The notes under the pieces were generated by a model. That model searched no databases. It was not told where the DNA came from and worked only from the letters and a program-made list of their open reading frames with translations. A stretch of DNA of 64,000 nucleotides. Source: Echinococcus granulosus. Its lineage: Eukaryota; Platyhelminthes; Cestoda; Cyclophyllidea; Taeniidae. Position 1 is the first letter of the stretch. Every line of letters begins with the position of its first letter. Position numbers and translations under genes: made by a program. This document shows positions 51,301 to 63,802 of this stretch, piece after piece. The stretch lies in the NCBI RefSeq assembly GCF_000524195.1, contig NW_020170454.1, positions 124,001 through 188,000 of the forward strand, given 5' to 3'.

Positions 51301-54300
51301 ATCACTGAAGGCTCAACTACCATTCGATAAATCCTGCCAAGTAAATTGACTCCCAGACCCTCTATGGGTACACTGTAAACCTTCTTCTTTACCGATATGG
51401 CTTGAGGGATTGCGTATTTGTTCATAGTGTCTTTAAGGGAGATTTAGAGAGAGTCTTGGAGGAACACAGCATGCCTAGGTTATAAGGCATAAGGTAACAA
51501 AATGACTACATGTAATTTTCCTAAAAAAATAATGGCTGCAGGTGGTTTTTGGAAGTGCTTCACTCATTGAAATAAGCCAATTTCTACAATGCACAAATTT
51601 GGGTAATCCGCTCTGTGCCACAGAAGCGGCCAGGTGTCAACACTTGCGTTTCTATCTCCCTTTCATTCCCTAATTGTCTCCCCCTATCTGGTATGTAATC
51701 AAATAATTGTGCTTTTTCAAAAAAGGGCTGTACTCAATTGAGGAAATGGGGAGGAAGGTACTGAAACAATATTTGCCTCCCTGTCCATAGGAGGCGGAGG
51801 GAGTTGTGGATGTCTGAAGTGTGAGCCTTGTAGAAGTGGAAATTTTTCCCTTACAAAATCACCGTTCCCAGCTCTGATAGTGAAGTAGTTGCACTACTTG
51901 CCCAATTTTGGGTTGAAGCGTTTCAAATGAGTGGGTGGCGACGCCACCTTTATGGCAATAAGTAAGTGAACAGTTCTGTCGGCAATCAAATGTGAGCACA
52001 AGACAAGCAATGTCATCAAATAACCTAAAATTCCCGATAAGCTTTATTCAAATGCAGTGAAGTGAAATGCCAAAGGACTACTTTTCAGTAAAAGTAATTA
52101 TTAGATCACCACTGAAGTGTTGAAAATCAGAGGCAAATTCAGTTCGTGAAGCAAACAGGTTGGAAGCACATCCATAACCTCGTATCCATCCATCCNNNNN
52201 NNNNNNNNNNNNNNNNNNNNNNNNNNNNNNNNNNNNNNNNNNNNNNNNNNNNNNNNNNNNNNNNNNNNNNNNNNNNNNNNNNNNNNNNNNNNNNNATCCA
52301 TCCATCCATCCATCCATCCATCCATCCATCCATCCATCCATCCATCCATCCATCCATCCTGTATCCATCTATCCTATATCCATTGATCCCGCTTGTATCA
52401 ATCCATCCATCCATTCTGTACCCATCCTATATGCATTCACCTATCCTATATCCATCTATCCATCCATCGGCACACTCGAAAATCGAATTTTTGCCTCCAC
52501 CGACTTCTTATACCACTGATAGAATACTTTTGCAATTTCAATTACGGCAGTAACTTCATCTGTTAGTGTATGTTGAATAACTTTCGGCTCAACTCTCCAA
52601 GATCTTCAATTATTCGGGCATTGAGACCAGGACTTACATTACCACCACCGAAAGATTTCTTCCTTATTTCGACCATAAATCCATCAACCACTAAATTAAC
52701 AGCGGGTAATCAGAATCTTTCCTCCTTAATCTTGCGTGCCAGATATGTGGGTTTTGAAAACATTCTGTAAGATCGGAAGGCATTTTACCTCTAGTTTTAT
52801 TCACTAATAGCTCAAGGTTGATAATTTAAATTGCATAACCCATGCAAACACATTTCTTTTACTAAAAACACGTTTCTTGGGCACATTTTTTCATTTTGCC
52901 TATATTATTTAGAAATTTTACTGTTTCTTTCCTAACAGATAGTTGATTGGTCAATTATCTATTCGGTCAGAAAAGGACAAACATCTTCCCACTTTACTGC
53001 ACTTCAAAATTTCGAAAACGAAATAGCGAGCATTTTAATGTGCGTTGAGTCTTTTTAAGGAAAAGTCACCTTAGGTGAACCATTTGTAAAAACAAAAGCA
53101 TCTAAAGAAGTAACTGATGAAAATCGTGATAGTAAGTTTGCAAGCAATCATTTCACTTACTCTCCAGCAGCATTGAGTTCCATAATCTCGAACCAGACCA
53201 GCAAATCATTTTGGTGGATTAGTGAATCACTGTAAAAGAAAGGCACACATTATTAAAGCTGACAAACTTGCCGCAAGCAGTCAGACATTATTGTAAATTT
53301 TTATGCTGGGGATGAGCATACTACTGAAAAGGAGGCATTGTAACAGGATGCAGATGCAAATTTGTTCATGAAATTTGTTTGCCTTTTGAAGAATTCCCTT
53401 TCTCCTGCCTTTTCCTGTAAGGTAACTTTGTATAAAGATCTTAAACAGTTCTTCCATACATTGCTCCCATGCTACTATGCACGCATGTAGTAATATATTA
53501 CCAACATCTAAAGGTCAAATGTTCTGAACTATTTTGTTAAAATGCATAACCTTTCGGCTTTTTTACATTCATTTATAAGAATTTGAGTCTGACGCCATTT
53601 TGGAGGATAACCTGACTATCTGTGAGGCATAAACCTACCTCCAACTGAACCTCAAATTAAGTTGGCATCAAAAGACACGAGTGAGAATTTTCCGCCTGTA
53701 CATAATTTGTCTCTGAAGGCCATTAGACATCATAAGATATAGTTTCTTGTTGTGCTGCAAATTCACCTCCATACCCTTTTCCTCGCCCATCCGACTAGCG
53801 CAGTGTGACTATTGCAGCAAAGTACCTTTGGATTTACCGATGATGGCAGCAAGAAGGCCACAACATTGCCCCGCATAATTTTACGAGGTAGTTTTCATCA
53901 CTTGACCTCCTGACTTCCTTAATGATGCAATACTGAAACTATTTATGGGTTGCTGGGTCTCGTAATACCGTTAGAGGCAATATTAGGCACCATATTGACG
54001 AACGATCTGAAACTAATTCTAGAGAGGACCATGAATCGAATGGGGAGGGTCACAAGTAAAGGCATAGTATTTTTGCTTAATATGAATAAAAAACAATTCT
54101 TTAGCACAAAATAACAGCCTTAGGTGCACCATTTTTCTTTTGGGTTAACTTACGGAGGGTTTAAATTGGTCACATCGAGGTTTCGGATGGGGAGTGGTGG
54201 GGAAATGAGAAGAGTGGCGGGGAGGCCCTTCCTCAAAGATAAGTTGGATCTCCTTATAAAAGAAAAAGAGAAACGTGTATTGGTGTAGACATCCATTACG

Positions 54301-57300
54301 GCAACATCCCATTTGGTCAGTTATAAACCGGCATAAATTTTAATTAAACTTTAAGCATTCTTAAAGTTGGCAAGTCATGATGGTAATTTTCACTGTTAAA
54401 TAAAGCGATCCGGTTGAGAAAGGGACTGGTCAAATTGCCCATTTAACTGCACCATCTCTTCAACTTGTAGTTCATCAACCCTTCAGTACTCGGGTAATAA
54501 CCCACTTCTGTAGAATGACTTTGAAAAGCCAAGTTTTCTGCCAGGGATGAGTAAGGACATTTGACGTAGATAGCTGCAGCTGTACAGACCCACAATAGGG
54601 GAGGTAGTGGAGCAACGTGGACTTCCGTCAACCATTACAGTCTCGCGTTGGACAAAAATGGTTATTTATTATTAGGTCATGCCTCGCTTTAGAAAACTAC
54701 TTAATATCACCCTTCGAAGGTAGGAGGTAATCCCTCACTCTCCATCGTGAAATATCGACCAGCCTTCTGCGCCATCTTAAATGCAAATTCACCTTCCTTC
54801 CTTTTTCTTCTTCGTCGACTAACCACAGTCCACACAAAGACTCGTGATTGTTAAAGGACTAGCTTGTGACCACTGCGGATCAACGAGGGCGCTGTCCCAA
54901 AGGAGAAGGTGACTATGTATGTGTCTGGGCTCTTTACTTAGTCATCGCTTCGGTGCCAAGTCCACAGCCCCCAGCCCATCTAACCGCCGATGATAAACCT
55001 GTTGTCCATGCTGACCCACCTTATTACCTATTCATGAATAGCTAACAAGGCTTTAAAACTGCTTCAGCGATAAAAAGATCCCAAAAGAAATTAAACAGAA
55101 CGGCTGAAACAACTAACGATAAACTATCAAAAGTGAAGAAATGACAAGGTCTGTTATAATAGGAAATAACATTTTCTTTACATTCCGAAAGACTAAGCCA
55201 AAAAAGAATGTTTGTATCTCAGAAAACCGTATTTTACAAGCCTATATTAATAAAATTATTTTGTCAGTTTGTTTAGGTCAACCACTCATTGGTTTTGGGT
55301 TCCCTTGATCAAGTTTGTTGATGATCCGCTTATTTAATTCTACTCATGTAATCATGCAATAAATCCGCCTTAAATAAGAAAGAAAAAGACCAAAATATTT
55401 TAAAATATGTGGCTTGTATCAATAAAAACAAAGCCTGTTTGCTGAAATGACCAACTGCGCAAAAGCAGCTGGGAGAAATCTGTGAAATGTACTTCCAAAG
55501 TCGTGGTAAAATGTTGCAAGAATGCAAAAAGGAAGAAAAAGGCTTTTACCAAATGTTTTAAATACAGCTGTCTTTAGAAGCCCCGTCACTTACGTCCGAG
55601 TCAGGCTACTCTCCTTCCCTAGTTTTAATAAGTGGCCTTTGCGGGCATGTCCGAATGCTTCAAATGTTAGGGGTTTACGCATTAAACAATCCACAAAGGC
55701 ACGTGTTACGTTCACCGTAAACTAAAAGGTAAAACAAAAGGACTGCTTGACTATTTTGTTCCGTGAGATTCTTTTGTCCTGTTAGCAAAACTTGGATTAC
55801 AGAGGAAAGACTTCTTCACCTTTTGAATTTGGCAAAATTCGAGGTTTTCACCATCTTTCGTGTTCTCTACCGGTTCTGTTGAATACACTTCATCCGGTTT
55901 GCCGGGCAAGCTAAGACAGAATAATTAAAAGCCTTACATTTTATGTTAGGTGCCGGGCAAACAACTCTAGAAATTCTTCTAAAGCACGAATTAAATGGTG
56001 CTATAAAGCAAGACTAAACTTCTCGCAATCTTTTAGACAAGCTTTCCTTATCCATAACTCACGAGAACTGACAAAATACGCTGGTATAGTGGGAGGGTAG
56101 GCCGCGAATGGCCAAAATAGTTATCTTCCACCAAAAAACTTCACCAATTTGGAGATGTTCAGGAAGATATTCTTCATTCAGCCATGGACGTCTACTGCAC
56201 TCCTCAGTTATGACGTCGCTTTCACCTAAAGGTGGTCAGAAAAGATGCAACTTGTCTTCTCACTTATTTTTCCATCCGCGCCAGCTTAAAATAAGTTTTA
56301 CTAATAATTTGTAAGTAGTAATTCATCAGCTCACTCGTGGTACTATCCGCAGGAAAGAAGCGGCCTTCTCGAGCTTTCGGCGTTTTTCCATCGGCAGATT
56401 CGATCAGACATACGGTATCCAAACAATCGGGTATCAGCCTGGTCTCAAACCTTCCAAAAACAACGTCGTCAGAGTAGGAATCGCCATTAGCCTGCAACCA
56501 GTGAACGACATTTGTGGCAAAATCTAGTCATCGGCAAGACTTCATAAAAATCTACTTGACCTGGGTAAAAAGTGACGAATTTTAGAACCAACTTAGCGCA
56601 TTTGAGTGTGCTCCCCACTTTAGAAGTTGACTCCAAAACATAAGTCCTGAAGAGTAAATAAAAAAATTGACGACCTCTGTCATGTTTTAGCCACATTTAA
56701 ATTCATTCACAATGAGCCCTCTCTTAAATCGGTCGACAAGGTGCAAAAGCCTTTGCTCATCATCTTCTGCAGACCTTGAGTTACACGGTAATCCGGAGAA
56801 AACTGTTTACTTCCGGTCGTTATTCATCTCTGCTCACCACTTAGGCTTTTTCGCAGTGCTCTAACAACGGTGATTTTTACGTACCTCCGAGGTGAAATAC
56901 TCGAGGTCATTAAAATGCAGTTTGGCATGACCTGTGCGTTGGCCGCCCTGAGAAGCCGGTCCAAAGAGAGGTGAGGGAGCAGGTGAACGGGGTGGCGATG
57001 AGTCATTTCTGGACTCCACTAACAACCGAATGAAACCCACGTGTTCACCATTGCGATTGATTAGTGGAAGCTCCTGCTCGTGCGACAGGTCGAAGTAGAG
57101 ATTGGTCAGGTAGACGAGACACCTTTAAAAGGGGAATATGTGCGTTAAGCAGTCGAGAGTAAAGAGAACTTCCTACCTTCCAATGGGTCTAAACCACGGA
57201 AGTTTGTCGTAGAATGGATCAGTGGTTGCAGCATAATCCTCCTCATCGTCTTCTTCCTTGTTTTCCTTTTCAGCACTTTCATCATTGACATCTGCTCTTG

Positions 57301-60300
57301 ATGCGTCTTCAGAGGAAGTTTTCAGAGAGCAGGAAGATAGTGAACCATTTCTGATTGGAAGTGAGTACAGCTGATTGAAAGCGCAAGTGGAGAGATCGCC
57401 TTCAGCATGAAAGTACTTTTGCATTTCAACTAGACGTTGACTGAAGGGTTGCATGAAAGGTATCGGACAATATGAAAGGTAAACGAGAATATATAGTCGT
57501 AGAAAGCTGTTTAGTCTGCATTTCCTTTTCGTTTCTTACGAGATTCGGTTTCCTGGCAATGCCGAAACTTATTCTGGAGCCGTCTAGAGCTCCTCGTATC
57601 TGTGTATAGACAGTCTTGTTGGGTAATTAGAGGCGGTCCTCACTCGTGGCTATTGAAATCTGTTATCCATGTTTTGTTTCGAGAGGTCGTTAATAGTCAT
57701 GAAACTTTATGGTACTGGACGTTCAACTCGTCCTTACTCTCTGTGACTTAAAAGTCTACCACCTCGACGTGGAATCAGTTCAATTAGCCTTGACTGTGTC
57801 CAAAACTGCCCTATTATTATAATGGTGAAAAACTGAGCTGAGAAGGATCAGCTCCATCCGTCCCAAGATGAAGTGGCAGCAGTGTTTTAGGCATCAAATC
57901 AGTTTACATAAGTTAAGCCACTCACTAAAATGTTTGGAGACTCCACTTGTAGCTGAGACCGTTGGCTGTGTTGAAGGCTTCAACAGCAATAATACCTCGG
58001 TTAGAAGATGGCTCCTCAGCTGTAGGGTAGGGATTTAAACCATCAACTGTGCGGTTTCCATGATACTTTAACAACTTTCTCACTCCCGTCAATTCGTCCT
58101 TCAGTGGTGTGTAGGGGGTGTCACTCAGCATGACAAATTGATATTGCATCTACAAAAGTTAAGATAATTCACGGCGCTTCAAATTTTTTCATTCCGACAT
58201 GAATATCTCCTCCACTGTTCACAGTATTGACTCCCTGACTGAAGTAGACGTCACCTCAACAGTGGTTTCATTGACCTGCTACTTGATAGGGATCGTCCAA
58301 AGCGAGGTGCCTTTTCTATACGAATGTACAGACTAGAAGATGATTACAGCCCCCTCGCCCCACCTCATGTTTGGTTCCTTTTAACACTTCTTCCATATTA
58401 GCATCATTTTTTAGGTTTTTAGTGATGTATCAAACCCCACAATGAATAGTCGGAAATGGGTTGCCTTTTAACCAATCAGTGATGATTTAATCTTAACATT
58501 GAATAAAAAACCGAAATTTTTACCTTTTTATTCAATTCGACGCTCATAACATTTGCCTCCTTCAGTAGAACTGCGTTATTCCACAGAATATCCTAGAAGA
58601 GAAATACTTGAAAGTGGTAGACATGACATGCCTTGCTGATGATTGACATGGTATCCTTTTACCACAAACACAGGCGTCTAAGCGATGTGATTTGTTGGGA
58701 GGAAGGAAGCAAAATCTCTTTTATTCCTATGTTTTAATTAACGAATACTTCGAACCAAAGGCGTGACCGATGTACAACGATCAAAGCCGTGGAAGCATAC
58801 ATTCCTGTGTGTTAGCTAGCCACCTCACTTGCTCGGACTTGAGTGGTTGGAAAGAATAGGCACAGGAAGTCCAAGTTGAAGAAGGACCCAAAGAACTCAG
58901 AATTTATAATGTTTTTTACTGATATCTGTTTATTTAAAGGAGGTGGGCTTAATACACCCTACCTACTTCAACTTACCCTTCTGGTGGTAAATCCGCACTG
59001 TTTCCAACACTGAAAAGCCCATCGAGCCAACTGGAATTCGCGATCACTCCAAACAGTATCCGCTGAAATTTGGGTCAAAAATGTGGAATTAGTGAATCAC
59101 AAGTAGACATGTCCCCAACTGCCTCCCTTCAATGCAAGTCATGCCGAAGATGACGTGGTGGTGGATGAAACTGGTAATGAGGTAAGCCAGTCATTTTGAG
59201 GTCAAGACCCTTCCAGATGTAACCTAAATGCTCAGTGCCTTCCCCCTTCCTGCCCTCACTTATGGTTGCGATGACTAACGCAAAAACTTGCCATTCACAA
59301 GGATCCAGAACAACACCGAAGATCATTCTATCGTGTTACGACTTCTGCACCAAACATGCAAGGACCTGTCTGAATTGCTCCGTGCTTCCAGTTTTGAATT
59401 CTTCCCTATCCCATCTTAACACGGGAATTCTTCCATTTGACCACACTTCCCTCCCTGTCAATCACTCGCCACTGCGGTGCATTTTAGTAACCAAAATTAA
59501 TTGAAGTGAAACTTACTTTCCTCCTCGGAAACGGAATCTTCCTGAACCATTGAAGTGAGTATGGACTGCTGTTCCACCTTTTCCTGCAGGACTTGAATTT
59601 GTCCTTCGTATTCCTTTAAAAATTGATGCAATTTTAAAGCTACTTTTCCGAAAAGTGGAAGGGTAAAGCAAGTACTCAACAAACCCTTCGTTGTTCATCA
59701 AAACGTCTGTCTATTTCCTCGCGCTCTCGACGATACTGCTCCTCCATTTCTAGCAGGCGTTCATCCATTTCTTTGCGCAAGTCTACGCCCTGCTTGTCAA
59801 GGAGTTCACAAATTGCATAGGTCCAATCCACCGTCTCTGAGAAGCTCGCTACGAGAGAAGTGAGGATAAGAGCACGACTTCATCACAGTTTTGAGAAGCT
59901 ACGACGGGCTTCTGCGGGCTTAACTACAGAGTCTTGAATAGCACTTAAGCTTCTTTATTCGACTATATGCCTCAAAATTTGGTGAAAATCTAAGGATTTG
60001 TCATCTTTCGTCAAAAAAAGGAGAAAAAAGCCTTATAGTTCTACTTTTTTGCCTATTGCCTGAATTTGTCCCGACATTTCTTGTTGTCAATGGTCAGGTG
60101 GCAGTACAGAGGTACCGTGGAACCGCTACCTTTCCAGCAATTTCTTTTCATTAATACCCCTTTAAATCTGTCAGCCGGGGGAAAGTAGAGAGTACTTTAG
60201 GGTGTTTAGCATTGGCAACTTACTGGTCATATCGTCAGTACCGTTTGCCTTCCGTTCACGACCTTTAAAATGGAAAGAATTTGACTGCACACTTTTGTTC

Positions 60301-63055
60301 TAGTAAGCAGCGTTCGTTAGGGAAGAGTTAATTAGCTAGCATTCATGTTTTTTTGGTCTTTTTTGATCATTCTTAGTCACCACACGCAAATTAAGCATTA
60401 GCAGTGAAACAAAGCCAATTTATGCAGCTTATTTAAAAATTGCCACACACTACTTATATAGCTACTGTCATGCAGCGGCCCATCATTTTCATTACCAAAT
60501 GTTCTCAAGTACTTGTGACTAAGTGGAGATTTACAAAAAATTAAAAGACGGCATTTACGAGTGAGTGGATTGTTAAACCGAAAGACGTGATTTTTCCCCA
60601 GAATGACACGATCGCCCGAGTGCAATTCCGTGGCACTTGAAATGAGACTGCCATTGAGGTAGCATTCAGCTCCACCAATCGGCTCAATGGCAACAACATC
60701 TACAAAAAGAAGATGCAGATTACACTGCTCCACTTCCACTTCTCTAATTAAAGGCGCTATTTTTGGATCCAAAGTTGGATCGCATTTGTGATAAGCGGGT
60801 CGGTCTGCATTGATCCCGCTGACCAATCAAATGTCAGTGCAGGAGGGGGCGCGCGCATTTAAACCAATTGAATAGATAACAAGATATGCTAAATTTGGTT
60901 AATTGAGCAGCTGAGTGTTTTATGGAAAAGGAATACACAAGAATGGCGGAATTTTTCAGACTATCCTTCCGTAATTCTCGAGGAAGTGTAATCTTGAGGC
61001 CTAATGAGAGGAAGCAGTGGATAGGCTTAAAGTGGAAGGGGTCCAGGACATCCTTTTTCCCTTTTTCAGGTTAAAATTATTCTTCAATACCTATTAAAAT
61101 CCTTCCACTGAAAGAGATTAACCTATTAAACACAATGGTCAGAGGAGTATTCTCATATCTCATTCTGAGAGATGACTTTCAGCAAAAAGTGTGAACCTCC
61201 CCCCGGACAGATTTCTTTTGCTTCACGTGGGTGGCGGTAAGACACCTACCTACTGTAACTAAGTCCGGTGCAGAAACACGGTAAATGAAACCTCCGGCTA
61301 CGACGTTCGGAAGGCGTTGGAAAGTGGGTGACTGAATGATATTTACCTTCCACCATTTGATCTGCACGCTTGCAGCACGGAGCTTTTTCCGTATATAAAC
61401 TGGCGTGTCTTGTAACAGCATACAATTAATTCGATTGCTACAAAACCATAACTTTTATTTATCTCCTAACCTAGATCTGGAAATTAAAACTTACCTCGCC
61501 GACGAATAAAAAGTCAATTTAGATCCGCGCAAATTTGAAAACTTCAAATTTAGGTATGCGCAGAGTTGGGAATGCATAAATTGTTTTGGGGGTATAGCAA
61601 AGCACAGGAAGAAATTGACTTTTTATCATTTTTAAAAACGTACTGTCTTTCAGCATAAAGTTGCAATGATGCGGTTTGATAAAATTTCCAAGCAGACCAA
61701 TGTCAAGATCGTCCCCTTCGTTGAGGTGACCCAATCTAAGAGAGGACGGAAAACAAACAAAGCACTTGGATTGGGAGCATAATCATGATTTTTTAACTTA
61801 TTTGTTAATTCCAAAATTACAAGGTTTCCAGAATTGGTGGAGTTCTCAATTAAGCTGACTATTGTATAAACCAGATGCAGCTCAGCAACACTTACCGAGT
61901 CTTGCCCTGTTTTAAGTAGTATATCAGGCACTCAGACATGGTTGGATCCTCGTTTAAATTTACCAGATTTGGCGTCTAAAGGGTAGGCACATGAAGTAGG
62001 AAATTGAGGACCCTTCCATCACCCGGGAAAGGCGGCTATACATGGAATTGTGGGTGGTTACCTTAGGGGCGAAAACTCCTGTTAGCGCGCCGTCGGCATG
62101 GAGGGCGATGCCCATTCCTCGCAATTCCTGTTCCCTGAACAAAAAAGGTAAGAGACACAAAGTTGTTAAATTTACTACCTAATAGTATTTATTTCTCAAC
62201 CTAAGTGTTAAAATACTGTTTAAAAACCCCAGTTAACAAATGATGCCCATCCCGATCGCTATGCCACTTATACTTCATTGTCGACATTTGTGAGAGTGAC
62301 AAGTTCCTTTTTGTTGTTTTCATTTCAAATGGCATGCCCCGTTTTCCTTCTTTTTTCAACAATTCATCTCTTGTCTTCAATTTGTTTCTTATCACTAACA
62401 GGAATCGCATGGCATATTTGTCCTCTTTCCACTTGGGAAAAAACAGGACTCCGGTTTAAAGGTTCTTCTGTAAATCTTTTCCCACTATCGATTGCGGCAG
62501 TACTTAAAGAGGTTGTCCCACGAATTCAAGGTAGCAAACGGTTATGGGAAAGGTTGCGTGAGAAGCATCCTCAAACATTCAACCGTTTTAGAGGAATCGT
62601 GACTGTTTTAGGGACACCTCAACTTAACTTCGTAATAGTAATGTAGTGATAATGTTTATCTCACCAACCTTTGAGCTCGTAGCGCCTCTGTTTTCTTTAA
62701 TTTCATCTCCAACGTCTCATTGAGTTCAGCCAGCAATTTTTCTGAAGCTCGCAACTCCTCGATGCGTGCTTCGTACTCCCTTAGCTCCAGACTTGTTTCC
62801 ATTTTCGCGGGTACGTCAGCAGTACCTAAGGGAAGGGATTTGTTGACACAGACAGAGTTTGTTAAAAGCACAAATTTGGAGGCTTAGGTTTGTGTACATG
62901 TGGATATATTTAAGGGAAAAGTACCCCAAACAGTGAGACCTCTTTGTGAAGATCTGAAGTGCTACCTCTAGACTGTGAGTGTAAATTATATGGGAATAAA
63001 GAATCGAGAAGGGAGTTGACGGACCTCCAAATAGAGTAAGCGACAAATCATTGCC
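35956..63055 (-). CDS. unc-104: Kinesin-3 heavy chain, UNC-104/KIF1A type; motor domain lies beyond the right edge
   Basis: A plus-end microtubule motor that carries synaptic-vesicle precursors. The spliced parts follow human KIF1A in order from just after the motor to the C-terminus. Exons, right to left: 63025-63055, 62669-62825, 62062-62134, 61896-61975, 61644-61735, 60559-60699, 60224-60262, 59685-59848, 59517-59613, 58977-59062, 58524-58592, 57926-58149, 57177-57440, 56885-57122, 56335-56491, 56063-56225, 55820-55910, 55594-55721, 54154-54252, 53161-53229, 49567-49836, 45481-45681, 43300-43370, 43100-43242, 41870-42039, 40540-40675, 39722-39839, 39558-39625, 36200-36378, 35956-36160. Summed they give 4023 bases, 1340 residues plus stop, in one frame. 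The first (31 bases) and 39558-39625 have uncertain acceptors. Introns range from 39 bases (36161-36199) to 3.9 kb (45682-49566); those at 36379-39557, 43371-45480, 45682-49566 and 49837-53160 hold no other supported gene. Confidence 0.93.
39558..42039 (-). CDS. unc-104: unc-104 exons for the Ser-rich C-terminal linker
   Basis: Exon 41870-42039 starts [20 protein letters not shown] (KIF1A EVEKTRHYLLLREKL). 40540-40675 contains [19 protein letters not shown]. 39722-39839 is Ser/Asp-rich ([20 protein letters not shown]). 39558-39625 ends LLAQEVW before a GTAAGC donor and joins VRISPVV. The acceptor of the last exon is uncertain: AG at 39655 has the better context but the wrong phase, whereas AG before 39625 keeps the frame. 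The linker is probably unstructured and phosphorylatable. Confidence 0.8.
43041..43072 (+). repeat. G-rich tract with quadruplex potential
   Basis: Three tandem copies of a GGGGAGGGGGT-like unit, lying 28-59 bases past an unc-104 donor. The RNA made from the minus strand would be C-rich, so any G-quadruplex would form in the template strand. Confidence 0.7.
43100..49836 (-). CDS. unc-104: unc-104 exons for the conserved kinesin-3 C-terminal region (DUF3694-like)
   Basis: 49567-49836 holds [20 protein letters not shown] and [14 protein letters not shown]. 45481-45681 starts [20 protein letters not shown] and contains ITKDFAM. 43300-43370 and 43100-43242 join through GCC, and the latter contains [18 protein letters not shown]. 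Each block aligns with KIF1A between its KIF1B-like domain and the PH linker. All four exons agree in phase. The intron at 45682-49566 holds a CpG-rich patch near 47.3-47.4 kb with no supported gene. Confidence 0.93.
50828..51425 (-). pseudogene. Coding-like sequence in several frames inside an unc-104 intron
   Basis: An ATG at 51425 opens 59 codons ([20 protein letters not shown] and on). Just downstream, different frames keep protein-like runs such as [33 protein letters not shown] and [18 protein letters not shown]. Finally an open segment ends [13 protein letters not shown] and [19 protein letters not shown] before a good GTAAGG donor at 50827. It does not fit the unc-104 frame: the flanking exons join directly in phase (GA|A), and this block ends in phase 0. 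I read it as a nested gene with short introns, or a frameshifted copy of an unidentified protein rich in beta strands. Confidence 0.35.
52187..52470 (+). repeat. ATCC microsatellite with a 100-N assembly gap
   Basis: ATCC units run into a gap of exactly 100 N (52196-52295), continue to about 52358 as pure repeats and become degenerate to about 52470. The round gap size is a placeholder, so the array length is unknown. It lies in the unc-104 intron 49837-53160. Confidence 0.95.
53161..57122 (-). CDS. unc-104: unc-104 exons for the KIF1B-like (C2-like) region
   Basis: Seven exons join in phase from 56885-57122 to 53161-53229. Landmarks: [36 protein letters not shown] with YTSVFCQFS (KIF1A YADIFCQFN); [29 protein letters not shown] with [40 protein letters not shown]. 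The order and spacing match KIF1A. The exon 57177-57440 just upstream carries [15 protein letters not shown], the start of this conserved block. Confidence 0.93.
57177..59848 (-). CDS. unc-104: unc-104 exons for coiled coil 2 and the conserved tail start
   Basis: Six exons. Landmarks: [20 protein letters not shown], then a heptad-like [82 protein letters not shown]; an acidic Ser-rich insert; and [10 protein letters not shown]. This follows KIF1A order and includes the short coiled coil used for dimer control. Confidence 0.93.
60224..61975 (-). CDS. unc-104: unc-104 exons for the forkhead-associated (FHA) domain
   Basis: Exons 61896-61975 ([20 protein letters not shown]), 61644-61735 ([20 protein letters not shown]), 60559-60699 ([12 protein letters not shown] and [17 protein letters not shown]) and the 39-base exon 60224-60262 ([12 protein letters not shown]) spell the FHA fold of kinesin-3 motors and the short linker after it. 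The domain helps hold the motor in its dimeric or autoinhibited state. Confidence 0.95.
62062..63055 (-). CDS. unc-104: unc-104 exons for the neck coiled coil, start of the part in this window
   Basis: 62669-62825 reads [20 protein letters not shown] and continues [10 protein letters not shown] (KIF1A [22 protein letters not shown]). 62062-62134 reads [20 protein letters not shown] then FAPK, leading to the FHA domain. A 31-base exon at 63025-63055 ([11 protein letters not shown]) fits the phase but has a weak acceptor. Confidence 0.85.
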
Positions 63056-63295
63056 CTCCACAGATTGTGCAGTTAAAAAAAACTAGTAAAACACGATAAG
63101 ATCTGGCCTCCTGAATCCATTCTCATCCGATTCTTCACCAGTGGTATGGTAGCGAAGCAGGAATTAGTAATTATCGCTATTGCTATACACAATACCCAGG
63201 GGTTGATTTGATTAAACTGACTAAAATCTTTCGTAATGAATGAAAACGTTTTCGAATATGCGCAAATTCATAGAATTAATGAACTAAAGGCATAC

Positions 63296-63570
63296 GAGAT
63301 GGATGAATGGATAAATACAGGATGGATGGATAGAGGATGGATGGACGTTTGGATAGATGGATGGATAGATAAATGGATGGATACGGGATGGATGGATGGA
63401 TAGAGGAAGGATGAGTGTGTGGATGGATTAAAAAGGATGGATGGATGGATAAATGGATGGGTGGGTGGATACAGGATGGATGGATGAATACAGGATGGAT
63501 GGATGGATAGAGGATGGATGGATGGATGGATACAGGATGGATGGATGGGTAGACACGGGATGGACGAACG
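63296..63570 (+). repeat. ATGG microsatellite, reverse orientation of the 52-kb array
   Basis: Long run of GGATGGATGGAT units interrupted by GATAGAGGA and GATACAGGA variants. It lies in the unc-104 intron right of 63055. It is the same motif as the array at 52.2 kb, but on the opposite strand. Confidence 0.95.
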
Positions 63571-63720
63571 GATATCCAAACTTCAGCGCTCTAACTCCAA
63601 ATAAGTAATTGGTTCCCTTGGCTCACGCGTTAATTCACTGTCAGATTTTTACCCTAATTTTATTCTACTTTTATTTACCATACGCGTTCAGCATAGCTGT
63701 TTTTGCAAAGGATTTGGTAC

Positions 63721-63802
63721 TTTCGGTGTGACTCTCCGTTTCTCCACTGGTACCAGTAAATCTTCACTAGGTCGACCAGATTCATTGCTTTCAATACCAC
63801 TT
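63721..63802 (-). CDS. unc-104: Possible further unc-104 exon between motor and neck coil
   Basis: After an AG at 63803-63804 a frame reads SGIESNESGRPSEDLLVPVE then KRRVTPK, ending before GTACCA. It starts in phase 2 and ends on a codon boundary, which matches the next exon at 63055. The Ser/Glu-rich content suits the linker after the motor, but the donor is weak and there is no direct similarity to KIF1A. Confidence 0.25.

Noticed and set aside
53700..53830. Possible small unc-104 exon between 54154 and 53229
   Set aside because: The flanking exons already join in phase (CC|T) with conserved protein order, so no extra exon is needed.
63296..63570. Regularly spaced repeats that might suggest a CRISPR-like array
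   Set aside because: It is a simple tetranucleotide microsatellite in an animal gene intron, with no spacers.
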